Assembly (NCBI GenBank): GCA_947489315.1
Contig: CANLCX010000003.1
Span: forward strand, 372,001-436,000
Source: an uncultured Sphingomonadaceae bacterium
GTDB taxonomy: Bacteria; Pseudomonadota; Alphaproteobacteria; Sphingomonadales; Sphingomonadaceae
Direction: 5' to 3'
DNA: 64,000 nucleotides
The position numbers were made by a program, and so were the translations under genes. Under the pieces are notes generated by a model, which saw only the letters and a list, made by a program, of their open reading frames with translations, did no database searches and had not been told where the DNA came from. Positions 8,858-19,669 of the stretch are shown here, in pieces (position 1 is the first letter of the stretch; every line of letters starts with the position of its first letter).

Positions 8858-9124
8858 CTTATCAATGCCAGTGCTGGCCGGTATTGTAAGACGGATCAGA
8901 AGATCAAATCCAAAAAAGGGATTGCTGATGGACCTTTGAAACAATCCAACATAAGAGCGTCAATTATTGGCTCTGCTGTTGGCTAAAATATTCATTTTTT
9001 TGCGGCATTTCGTTTATATTACAGTGATATACTGATTATATTCGCTCATCGTTGGGTCACAATTTTGGCGTCCTTCAGACACCAGCGAACTTCCAGAGAA
9101 TGGCTGTTTTCGTCGATCCAAAAG

Positions 9125-10528
9125 CTAAAATTTATATTTGGCCGAAACCTGGACCTTTTGCAGATTGCCGGAAGCGCCATCTTCGAGTTCACGTTCTGCA
9201 AACATATATTCGATGCCGATATCGAGCGGAGGCACGGGAGAATAGATCAGGTTGCCGAATACGTTCCAGCTCTGATCGGTGACGAGCCCGGTCGTCAATG
9301 TCACCGGATTATCGGCCTTGAAATAAGAGCCGGAAAGGGTTGAGCGCAGCTTATCGGTCCAGAAATGGCGGAACGCGATAAAGCCGGAATAGGTCGCGAT
9401 CGGTGTGATCGAACCATCCGCCCGCAAGGCCGCGTCATTGACAATATTGACGCCAATATAACGGCCCAAACCCTCGCCTGCGGTCGCCATGAACCGGAGA
9501 TCGTCTTTCTCACCGATTTTGAGTTCACCGGAAACGCTGACACCATAGCCGAAGGCACTATCGGAAATCAGGCCAAAATCATCTGGTTTGACGCGCAGAA
9601 AACGCCCCATTCCGGCAATGGTCAAATGGCCAAAATCACCTTCGTGATTATAGCGCGCGACAATGTCGGGAATGGCATCGTCCCCGATTATGATACGTGC
9701 TCCGCTATTGTCTGTAACGGTTGTTTCGGGCTGCTCGACCGCGATTTGTAGACCGCCATTGGTATATCGGACCATCGGTTGGCGGTTGAATACCGTGCCC
9801 GGTGTCGGGCCGATAAAATCCAATGCTTCGGGAAGCGCGCCGACATCCTGAAATGTCGACCAGGCCTGCCCGAACAGCCAGTTATCAAAGGTTATAAACG
9901 CCTGACGAACACGCGGGGCATAGCTGTTGGAAACCCGTTCATCACCGCCATCGGTGACCATGAAATCCAGTTCAATATGGGAACTCAGTTTATGACTGTC
10001 GCCGACATCGGTATCGGTCTTGAGGATGAAGCGGGTTTGACGAGCGCTGAAATCAGTATCAAATCCGGACGCGGTGCCGCCAACCGGTATCGCCCCGGGG
10101 ATCAGGAAGTCACGGACGATACTAGCACTCGGCACTTGGCCGCCACTGGTCCGCTGACTAATCGCGTCGATTTTAACATAGCCGCCATAAGTGACACGAG
10201 TTTTTCCAACATTAAACCCGTTGGTCAGGTCGCCTTGCGCCGCCACTTTTTCTTCTACCGCGGTCGTTTTGGCTTCAACGGCGGCCGTGCGGTCGGCAAG
10301 CGCGCGAGTTTCTCTGATCGCTTCCTGAGCCTGGGTTGCAGCTGCACTGTCGTCGCTCGACACAGCGCCTTCTTTTGCGTCCATGCGCTCAATGAGCGCG
10401 CCGACCAGGGCTTCCAGACGGTCTAGCCGGCTATCAACATCGCTCGATTGCGCAAGGACCGGTGAGGCGGTCAGGCAAGTGGCTGACAATAAGATGGAAT
10501 AAATGCTATAGCGTTTCGCGTTTGGCAT
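9125..10528 (-). CDS. DcaP-type trimeric outer-membrane porin
   Basis: 467 residues with a signal peptide (cleavage after about residue 26, PVLAQ). A coiled-coil periplasmic segment (residues 28-95, SRLDRLEALVGALIERMDAK) is followed by a beta-barrel of alternating strands ending in a C-terminal Phe (VQVSAKYKF). This is the DcaP layout: an N-terminal coiled coil plus a 16-strand trimeric channel for small anionic substrates such as carboxylates. GGGAGG precedes the ATG. It is divergent from acs, so it may be the entry route for acetate or other short acids feeding the block beside it; that link is inference. Confidence 0.85.
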   Translation of the reverse strand: MPNAKRYSIYSILLSATCLTASPVLAQSSDVDSRLDRLEALVGALIERMDAKEGAVSSDDSAAATQAQEAIRETRALADRTAAVEAKTTAVEEKVAAQGDLTNGFNVGKTRVTYGGYVKIDAISQRTSGGQVPSASIVRDFLIPGAIPVGGTASGFDTDFSARQTRFILKTDTDVGDSHKLSSHIELDFMVTDGGDERVSNSYAPRVRQAFITFDNWLFGQAWSTFQDVGALPEALDFIGPTPGTVFNRQPMVRYTNGGLQIAVEQPETTVTDNSGARIIIGDDAIPDIVARYNHEGDFGHLTIAGMGRFLRVKPDDFGLISDSAFGYGVSVSGELKIGEKDDLRFMATAGEGLGRYIGVNIVNDAALRADGSITPIATYSGFIAFRHFWTDKLRSTLSGSYFKADNPVTLTTGLVTDQSWNVFGNLIYSPVPPLDIGIEYMFAERELEDGASGNLQKVQVSAKYKF

Positions 10529-10688
10529 GCGCCTTCCTCCCGATTATGATTTATGATTGGAAGACAGAATGTCAGCCCCGTTCAGCAAATGAAATTAGCC
10601 AATGGTCTATACGACCAATGTCGCATTCAAACGGCCCGCATGAAGGCTCTATAAACCGGAAATATCTGTAAAAATGGGAGGTAGACAC

Positions 10689-12650
<1,962 letters not shown>

Positions 12651-12652
12651 AA

Positions 12653-13297
12653 ATGGCTGCACAGATCATCATTGCTGACGATCATCCGCTGTTTCGCGGG
12701 GCCCTGTGTCAGGCTGTGCTCAAGCTGTGGCCGGGTGCCAATATTATTGAAGCGGAAACCGTAGCCGAAGCATCGCAAGCGGCAGACCAAGGCATGGCCG
12801 ATTTACTGCTGCTTGATTTGCATATGGCAGACAGCAACGGCCTGTCCGCCTTGCTTGATTTTCGCCATGAATATCCCGCTCTACCGGTCGTCGTGGTGTC
12901 TGCCAGCGAAGAGAGTCGGGTGGTAAGAGCTTGCCGCAGCCTTGGCGCATCCGGCTTCATCCCGAAATCCGCCGATCTGGATATCATGCGCAAAGCCTTG
13001 GCTGCAATCCGTGACGGTGAAGTCTGGTTTGAAAATGGTAATAATGCCGAAGAACCAGAGGAAATCAGCCAGTTTGACAAGCTCGCTAGCCTGACCCCGG
13101 CGCAGCGGCGGATATTGAAACTGGTCAGCGAAGGACTGCTCAACAAGCAGATTGCCTTTCAGATGGACATTACCGAAGCCACGGTAAAGGCGCATATCAC
13201 GGCCATTTTCCGGAAACTGGATGTCGTGAACAGAACGCAGGCTGTGCTGGTTGCCAAGCATCTTGATGTCGATTTACCACCCATGGCGTCGACCTGA
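12653..13297 (+). CDS. crbR: LuxR/NarL-family response regulator (CrbR-like)
   Basis: 214 residues. The receiver domain spans residues 1-120, with acidic ADDH at positions 8-11, phospho-acceptor Asp in LLLDLHM, Ser/Thr in VVSAS and Lys in FIPKSA. A LuxR-type HTH is at about 145-205 (LTPAQRRILKLVSEGLLNKQ, then EATVKAHITAIFRKL). It is two bases behind acs and convergent, with a 3-bp gap, to the SSS-type hybrid kinase. This arrangement matches CrbS/CrbR-type control of acs known from gammaproteobacteria; the orthology is inferred from context. Confidence 0.85.
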   Translation: MAAQIIIADDHPLFRGALCQAVLKLWPGANIIEAETVAEASQAADQGMADLLLLDLHMADSNGLSALLDFRHEYPALPVVVVSASEESRVVRACRSLGASGFIPKSADLDIMRKALAAIRDGEVWFENGNNAEEPEEISQFDKLASLTPAQRRILKLVSEGLLNKQIAFQMDITEATVKAHITAIFRKLDVVNRTQAVLVAKHLDVDLPPMAST

Positions 13298-13300
13298 CAT

Positions 13301-16300
13301 TCAGCCAGACCGCAGCAACTGACTGATCAACGCACGCAAAGCGGCAGGCGGCACCGGTTTAAGCAATCGTTCAATCTTGAAATCGCTGGCGATAGCGCTG
13401 GTTATGTCAGAATCCTCTGCTGTCACCAATATCGCTGGTGGGCGAACGCCCCATTTGCCCGTCAATTGGTCAAAAACCTTGTCGCCGGTCCATCCATTAT
13501 CGAGCTGATAGTCGAAAATCACCAGATCAGGGGCGCCGGCAAATAAGTCTTGCGCATCGGTCAGCCCTGCCGCTGTTTTGACATCGCAGCCCCAACGTTC
13601 CAGCAACGCCGACAAGGCACCCAGCGCAACCGGATCATTATCAATATATAATATTTCTTTCCCGCCCAGATGGGCGGTACGCGAGGCCGGGCGGACGGAC
13701 TTTGGCTCGCTCGCGCCAATGACTTCTACTTGCTTGATTTTTATAGAAAAAATGCTTCCCAAACCCAGTTTGGATTGCACTGAAATATCGGTGCCCAACA
13801 GCTGAGCGATCCGCCTGGAAAGCGAAAGGCCCAGGCCAATGCCTTCTCCCTTTTCGCCTTCCCCAACTTGCCGGAACTCTTCGAATATCAAATCATGTTC
13901 CGATTCCGCAATGCCGATACCCGTGTCCCGGACTGCAATCAGGGCCTCCCCAGACTGACACGCAACGTCAATCACAACGGTCCCTTGCGGCGTATAGCGC
14001 AGCGCATTGGAGACGAGATTCTGCAATATGCTGAGCAGCAGGTTTCGGTCCGTTTCGATCCATATATCCGTCTCGGCAAACGCGAGTATCAGCCCCTTTT
14101 CGTTTGCCGCTCCAGCAAATTCGGAATGCAGATCTTCGATTATCGGTGCCAGTGCGAATTTACTGATCTTGGTCTGCAACCCACCGCCATCAAGCTTCGA
14201 TATATCGAGCAAAGCACGCAGCAACCGGTCTGCCATTTCAATGGACCGATCGATATCGCGGGCCAATTGCTTAGCTTTTGGCTGATGCCCGCCAATTTCT
14301 TCATCAAGGGCGGAAGTAAACAACCGGGCCGCATTTAGCGGCTGCACCAGATCATGGCTCGCCGCTGCCAGAAAACGGGTCTTCGACCGCGTTGCCTTTT
14401 CAAGCGCGGCATTCGCCTCTGTCAGCTGTTTTGTGCGTTCCTCCACTTTGGCTTCCAAAGCCTGCTCCGACCGCTTGTCAGCAGTAATGTCGGAATAGCT
14501 CGTGACATAACCGCCAGCCGGTGTGGGATTACCGGATATGCGCAATATTCGTCCGTCGGCTTGCTCACTTTCCAGACCATGCTTCCGGCCAGCGCGCATG
14601 TGACCCAGCCGCTTGGCTACTTGTTCTTCGATAGTGTCACGGTCCATCTGACTGCGCTCAAGATTACGGCGGATCAGCGCAGCAATCGGTTGACCGATAG
14701 CAACCAAATCCAAGCTTAAATCGAACATCTCCACATAGCGCGTATTCCAAGCAACCAGTTGCATGTCCTTGTCTACAACCGCTACACCCTGGTCGATATT
14801 TTCAATCGCTGTTTGCAATAACTCTCCGCTAAATTGCAGCCGCTGAGAGGTTTCATCAAACATCGCCACAACCTGTTCAAGCGGGATCGGGTCGCCTTCC
14901 ATGGTTGAAACAATCAGCGCGCGTGCAGAAGATGCGCCGAGCACGCCTGACAATTGCCGCTCGGCCGTTTCAATCAGCGCCGTGTCAGCCGCATCAAAGT
15001 CAGAATATGCGCGGCCCGTCTGCAGCTTCAATTGTTGCATCGCCGCGCGGCTGCGTTCTTCGCCAATAAACTGCCGCAGCAGCAACCGGTAATCCGCCAC
15101 GCGCATGTTATCGGCGGTGCCGTCGATCGCCAGTTTGCCATATTCCATAGAAACAAACGCAGCCGATTGCGCCTTGTCGATGATGTTTGCTTTGCTGTTG
15201 GCAGAACCGAGAATATAAGCACAAATATTGAGACCAAGGCTGATCAGTACACCAGAGACCAATATGTCATCCGCAACCGCAATGATTGGGCTGGTATCGA
15301 AATAGGCCGGTACAATCAGCAAGACGAACCACGCAGCGAAACCGATTACCAACCCTGCAATCATACCCAGACGATTACCCTGTTTCCAGAATAAGCCACC
15401 GACCAGGCCCGGCGCAAACTGAGAAACTGCCGCGAAAGAAATAGTGCCCAAACCGGCCAATGTCGCCGCACTATCGATTGTCCGGTAATAGAGATAGGCA
15501 AAAAATAGCAGCCCGATAATCGTCAGTCTACGGATCCATAACAGCGATTGTTCCAGCATTATCGGGCCTGCTGCCCGCCGAATTTTCCGCCGGTAGAACA
15601 GCGGAACAATAAGGTCATTGGTAATCATTCCTGACAGAGCAACCGTCGTCACAATGATCATGCCGGTCGCCGCGGAAAAGCCGCCGATGAACACCAATAT
15701 CGCCAGCCAATCAGAGCCAGCTGAAAGCGGAAGCGCGAGCATGATCATATCAGGGTTCATCGTCTCGCTGGGCAATGTCGAAACGCCGGCAATGGCAATC
15801 GGGAGTACCGCTATAGACGTAAGCAAAAGATAGCCCGGAAAGACCAGTTTCATGACCCGATTGGGTCGATCCGTTTGCGCCTCGACAATCGTCATATGGA
15901 ACTGGCGCGGCAAGCACAAAGCCGCACAGGCCGAAATCAGGGTCAGAACAAAGAAACGGGCATCCAGCTGGTCTGCGTGAAAAATATCGGCAAATGCGGA
16001 TGGGGATGCCGGGAAGGCTTCATATTGATTATACCAAAGGGAACATGCGAAAACCGCCACGACAATAAGCGCGATCAGCTTCACAATCCCTTCCATCGCA
16101 ATGGTTAGTACCAACCCTCGATTATGCTGAGTCAAATCAATCTGGCGGGTACCGAATAATACAGCAAACAGAGCCATCACGGCCGCAACGCCCAAAACAA
16201 CATCATCGGCGCCGACAGATCCGCGAATGTCAGGAGAAAGCGCAAACAGGGTCTGACCTACCGATTTGAGTTGAAGCGCAACATAAGGAAGCAAGCCGAC

Positions 16301-16669
16301 AGTGGCGATAATCGTGACCAGTGCTGCTACCGCGCCATTTTTTCCATAGCGGGTGGACAGAAAGTCGGCGATCGATGTGCTATGATGCGCTTTGCCGAGA
16401 CGTAATGTTCGGGCTACCAGTTTATATCCGACAGTGAACAGCAATATGGGACCCAGATAAATGGGCAGGAAATGCCACCCATTGGCGACAGCGGTTCCGA
16501 CAGCACCATAGAAGGTCCAGCTCGTGCAATAAACAGCCAGCGAAAGTCCATAGATCCATGACATTTGCTGAGGGTTGATCGCAAACCGGCCGCGGTCGCC
16601 CTGAACGGCCAGTAAAAACAGCCCCGCAGAATATAATGCTGCGATGGCCAATGCGACCCACAAGATCAT
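13301..16669 (-). CDS. crbS: Hybrid sensor histidine kinase with sodium/solute symporter domain (CrbS-like)
   Basis: 1122 residues. Residues 1 to about 490 form a 12-13-helix SLC5/SSS-type domain (WTFYGAVGTAV, ADFLSTRYGK). A linker with a STAC-like helix follows, then PAS (IENIDQGVAVVDKDMQLVAW, about 620-735), HisKA with HDLVQPLN near residue 773, HATPase (NLVSNALRYTPQG, DTGIGI, GIGLGLS) and a C-terminal receiver with Asp in VIFDYQL near 1051. Such proteins sense or transport a small acid and phosphorylate the cognate LuxR-type regulator. The neighbours acs and actP point to acetate. Lies between crbR (convergent) and actP (same strand, upstream). Confidence 0.92.
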   Translation of the reverse strand: MILWVALAIAALYSAGLFLLAVQGDRGRFAINPQQMSWIYGLSLAVYCTSWTFYGAVGTAVANGWHFLPIYLGPILLFTVGYKLVARTLRLGKAHHSTSIADFLSTRYGKNGAVAALVTIIATVGLLPYVALQLKSVGQTLFALSPDIRGSVGADDVVLGVAAVMALFAVLFGTRQIDLTQHNRGLVLTIAMEGIVKLIALIVVAVFACSLWYNQYEAFPASPSAFADIFHADQLDARFFVLTLISACAALCLPRQFHMTIVEAQTDRPNRVMKLVFPGYLLLTSIAVLPIAIAGVSTLPSETMNPDMIMLALPLSAGSDWLAILVFIGGFSAATGMIIVTTVALSGMITNDLIVPLFYRRKIRRAAGPIMLEQSLLWIRRLTIIGLLFFAYLYYRTIDSAATLAGLGTISFAAVSQFAPGLVGGLFWKQGNRLGMIAGLVIGFAAWFVLLIVPAYFDTSPIIAVADDILVSGVLISLGLNICAYILGSANSKANIIDKAQSAAFVSMEYGKLAIDGTADNMRVADYRLLLRQFIGEERSRAAMQQLKLQTGRAYSDFDAADTALIETAERQLSGVLGASSARALIVSTMEGDPIPLEQVVAMFDETSQRLQFSGELLQTAIENIDQGVAVVDKDMQLVAWNTRYVEMFDLSLDLVAIGQPIAALIRRNLERSQMDRDTIEEQVAKRLGHMRAGRKHGLESEQADGRILRISGNPTPAGGYVTSYSDITADKRSEQALEAKVEERTKQLTEANAALEKATRSKTRFLAAASHDLVQPLNAARLFTSALDEEIGGHQPKAKQLARDIDRSIEMADRLLRALLDISKLDGGGLQTKISKFALAPIIEDLHSEFAGAANEKGLILAFAETDIWIETDRNLLLSILQNLVSNALRYTPQGTVVIDVACQSGEALIAVRDTGIGIAESEHDLIFEEFRQVGEGEKGEGIGLGLSLSRRIAQLLGTDISVQSKLGLGSIFSIKIKQVEVIGASEPKSVRPASRTAHLGGKEILYIDNDPVALGALSALLERWGCDVKTAAGLTDAQDLFAGAPDLVIFDYQLDNGWTGDKVFDQLTGKWGVRPPAILVTAEDSDITSAIASDFKIERLLKPVPPAALRALISQLLRSG

Positions 16670-16697
16670 ATTTTATCCTCTCCAGCAGCACTTAAGC

Positions 16698-16731
16698 AAA
16701 AAAAGAGGGCACCGCCAAGCGCTGCCCTCTT
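16698..16731 (-). terminator. Rho-independent terminator after actP
   Basis: On the minus strand AGAGGGCA, an 11-base loop and TGCCCTCT are followed directly by a run of seven T. Sits 20 bp beyond the actP stop and separates actP from the kinase gene. Confidence 0.9.
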
Positions 16732-16750
16732 ATTCTTAGGAGGATGTGCC

Positions 16751-18526
16751 TCAATGCTTTGCAGCATCCCCTGCTCCGCGTGGAACACGGATGGAGTCTA
16801 CCAGCTTGCGTACCTCGATCGGTGGTGATGCCGTTACCTTTGACACCGCGATTGCAATGGCAAAGTTGATCAACATGCCGATCACGCCAATGCCTTCTGG
16901 CGAGATACCAAAGAGCCAGTTGGCCGCGATATTCGCATCCGGATTTATCAGCTTGAAATAAGCGATATAGCTGAACGTAAAGACAAGGCCCGAGACCATC
17001 CCCGCAATCGCACCTTCCTTGTTCATGGATTTGGAGAATATGCCCATGAAAATGGCCGGGAACAAAGATGCTGCCGCCAGTCCAAAAGCAAAGGCGACAA
17101 CCTGCGCCACCCATCCCGGAGGATAGATGCCGAGATAGCCGGCGACCACAATCGCTGCCGTTGCCGCAATCCTGGCTGCCATTAGCTCCCCTTTCTCGGT
17201 GATTTGCGGACGGAAGGTGTTTTTGAGCAAATCATGGCTGATCGACGAGGAGATCACCAGCAACAAGCCCGCTGCCGTTGACAAGGCTGCCGCCAGTCCC
17301 CCGGCCGCGACCAAGGCAATCACCCATCCGGGAAGATTGGCGATTTCCGGATTGGCAAGGACCATGATATCGCGATCGACATAGACCTCGTTTTCGCTAT
17401 CCGCGCTGGGCGTATTGGCGATCACGCGCTCGCCGCTCTGGCCGGTTTCTCCGGTAAATTCAGGCTTGCCGGCGAATGGATCACCCGCGCGATATTCCAT
17501 CTTGCCGTCACCATTTTTATCGGTCCACGCAATCAAATCATTGCTTTCCCAATTTTTGAACCACTCAGGTGCGGAGGCATAATCCTGATCATTCACCGTC
17601 TCGATGAAATTAATCCGGGCAAAAGCGCCAACTGCTGGAGCCGTGGTGTACAACAAGGCGATGAAAATCAATGCCCAACCCGCCGATTTACGGGCATCAG
17701 AAGCTTTGGGAACAGTGAAGAACCGGACGATGACATGGGGCAATCCAGCCGTACCGATCATCAAAGCCGCTGTTATACAGAATACATCAATCATCGATTT
17801 CGACCCGTCAGTATAGGGACCAAATCCCAGATCCTGCAGCACCAGATCAAGCTTTTGCAGGACATATAATCCAGACCCATCGTTGACGGTCGAGCCCAGT
17901 CCGAGCTGCGGAACGGGATTGCCAGTCACCAGAAAACTGATGAAAAAAGCTGGCACCATATAGGCAAAGATCAACACACAATATTGCGCGACCTGCGTAT
18001 AGGTAATGCCCTTCATGCCGCCGAGTACGGCGTAGATGAAGACAATGCCCATACCGATAATCACGCCCAAGTTGATGGGCACATCAAGGAACCGGGAGAA
18101 CACAATCCCAACCCCGCGCATCTGCCCCGCAATATAGGTGAAGCTGATGAAAATCAGGCAGATCACGGCGACCACACGGGCCGCATTGGAATAATAGCGC
18201 GTGCCGATAAAATCGGGTACAGTGAACTGGCCAAATTTCCTGAGATAAGGCGCAAGCAACAAGGCGAGCATGACATAGCCGCCGGTCCAACCCATCAGAT
18301 AGACGCTGCCATCATAGCCCGAAAAAGCAATGATCCCCGCCATCGAAATAAAACTTGCCGCCGACATCCAGTCGGCCGCCGTTGCCATACCGTTGACCAC
18401 CGGATTTACCCCGCCGCCAGCGATATAAAATTCCTTTGTCGAACCGGCACGCGACCAGATGGCAATGCCAATATAGAGCGCGAAAGAAAGGCCGACGAAA
18501 ATATAGATTAATGTTTGTGTAGCCAT
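16751..18526 (-). CDS. actP: Cation/acetate symporter, SSS family (VC_2705 subfamily)
   Basis: 591 residues from ATG 18526, chosen over ATG 18541 because GGGAGG lies directly upstream. About 13-14 membrane segments; SSS signatures include GMATAADWMSAASFI, GQMRGVGIVF, GGMKGITYTQ and AALSTAAGLLLVISSSISHD. A long periplasmic loop (about residues 305-390) contains an Asp-rich DKNGDGKMEYRAGDPFAG segment resembling an EF-hand-type calcium loop. Members couple sodium (or proton) flow to uptake of acetate and similar monocarboxylates across the inner membrane. The gene begins 11 bases after the DUF4212 small subunit gene stop. Confidence 0.93.
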   Translation of the reverse strand: MATQTLIYIFVGLSFALYIGIAIWSRAGSTKEFYIAGGGVNPVVNGMATAADWMSAASFISMAGIIAFSGYDGSVYLMGWTGGYVMLALLLAPYLRKFGQFTVPDFIGTRYYSNAARVVAVICLIFISFTYIAGQMRGVGIVFSRFLDVPINLGVIIGMGIVFIYAVLGGMKGITYTQVAQYCVLIFAYMVPAFFISFLVTGNPVPQLGLGSTVNDGSGLYVLQKLDLVLQDLGFGPYTDGSKSMIDVFCITAALMIGTAGLPHVIVRFFTVPKASDARKSAGWALIFIALLYTTAPAVGAFARINFIETVNDQDYASAPEWFKNWESNDLIAWTDKNGDGKMEYRAGDPFAGKPEFTGETGQSGERVIANTPSADSENEVYVDRDIMVLANPEIANLPGWVIALVAAGGLAAALSTAAGLLLVISSSISHDLLKNTFRPQITEKGELMAARIAATAAIVVAGYLGIYPPGWVAQVVAFAFGLAAASLFPAIFMGIFSKSMNKEGAIAGMVSGLVFTFSYIAYFKLINPDANIAANWLFGISPEGIGVIGMLINFAIAIAVSKVTASPPIEVRKLVDSIRVPRGAGDAAKH

Positions 18527-18537
18527 CTCACCCTCCC

Positions 18538-18855
18538 TCAATCATCCAGGTCATATTTGCGTTCGATCTGCTTCATTCGAACGGTGTAATAAAAGATCAG
18601 CAGCACAAAGACGTAGATGGACCCCTGTTGTGCAAACCAGAAACCGAGCGGATAGCCGCCGATTGAAAACTGATCGAGAAAATCACGGAATAATATCCCG
18701 GCGCCAAAGGAAACCACGAACCAGATCGCCATAAGCGACCAGAGCAACCTCAGGTTTTCCGACCAATAAGCCTTTTCATTTTCATTGGTATCTTGACCGT
18801 CTGTTTCGTGATTGGACGTCTCTTGACCAGATTGGTTTTGGTCATCGTCAGACAT
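18538..18855 (-). CDS. DUF4212 small subunit of the sodium/solute symporter
   Basis: 105 residues. An acidic, Gln/Asn-rich N-terminal tail (residues 1-28) precedes YWSENLRLLWSLMAIWFVVS and a second hydrophobic segment ending in IFYYTVRMKQIERKYDL, the DUF4212 (TIGR03647) two-helix signature. These small membrane proteins are almost always encoded just ahead of the VC_2705-type symporter, as here, and are thought to act with it. The acidic tail is longer than usual. Confidence 0.93.
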   Translation of the reverse strand: MSDDDQNQSGQETSNHETDGQDTNENEKAYWSENLRLLWSLMAIWFVVSFGAGILFRDFLDQFSIGGYPLGFWFAQQGSIYVFVLLIFYYTVRMKQIERKYDLDD

Positions 18856-18973
18856 ATTTGCCTCCCCTTTGCGCTCCTAAAAGATGACGACTGTTGCCGC
18901 CATTCTTGCTTAGGTTAGAGAAGGTCCAAAATTTTGATAGAGCTACTTTGGTCTAATGCCTCCGTCACACCGT

Positions 18974-19669
18974 TTAATCGCGCATCAGCAGCGCGCCGAG
19001 ACGAAGGTCTGATTGTTGTTTTCTCGCGATCTGAGCTAGGAACAGCTCCCCGCAAGCCATGGCATCAGTAAGGCCGTCATGCGCCCGGTAGGACGGCAAT
19101 CCATATTGCGCACGCAACTTGCCAAGTCGCAGTCCATCGCTTGCCCGCACCTTGGGAAACCAGCGCTGTTCAAGCTGCATCGTACAAATGAAGCGGCCGA
19201 CAAATGGCGCTCCAAAACAACGCAGACAGGCGGCGTTTAAAAAATCGCGTTCAATTGCCGCAGCATGAGCAATAATCGCACGCCCTGCCAAAGATTTTAC
19301 GAGAGTGGCCAATACGTACTGTTCAGAAGCACCCTCCGCTGCGGCATCATCGGTTATCCGGTGGATGATAACGGCCGATGGCTTGAGCTTGTTATCCGCA
19401 CGAATACGCATCTGATGAGCAGTATTGAGCAACAGAGCCTCATTCTCAATATTGACCCAGCCCGCCTCCAAAAGTTGAGCCGATGTTCCCAGCCCATCGC
19501 TTTCAAAATCCAGTGCGGCCAGCGATGTTGTTTCGAGCATGTCATCAGGCAGCGGCAGCGTGCTATCATAATAATCCTCTAGCGGTGTGCCCGCTGCAGC
19601 TTGTCTGGCCTGATCGAAGGCCTTGCTAAAGCCCCTATTTTGAAACCAGCTGCGCCATTCTATCTTCAC
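18974..19669 (-). CDS. DnaQ-like 3'-5' exonuclease (DEDDh)
   Basis: 231 residues. Exo I is in LDFESDGLG (Asp and Glu), Exo II in IIAHAAAIERDFL and Exo III in RAHDGLTDAM (His and Asp), the DEDDh set of DNA polymerase III epsilon-like nucleases. It lacks a polymerase-binding C-terminus, so it is probably a stand-alone exonuclease. The start ATG overlaps the stop of the DUF294 gene by four bases, so the two are translationally coupled. The same pair sits beside actP in many proteobacteria; its job in acetate use is not established. Confidence 0.88.
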   Translation of the reverse strand: MKIEWRSWFQNRGFSKAFDQARQAAAGTPLEDYYDSTLPLPDDMLETTSLAALDFESDGLGTSAQLLEAGWVNIENEALLLNTAHQMRIRADNKLKPSAVIIHRITDDAAAEGASEQYVLATLVKSLAGRAIIAHAAAIERDFLNAACLRCFGAPFVGRFICTMQLEQRWFPKVRASDGLRLGKLRAQYGLPSYRAHDGLTDAMACGELFLAQIARKQQSDLRLGALLMRD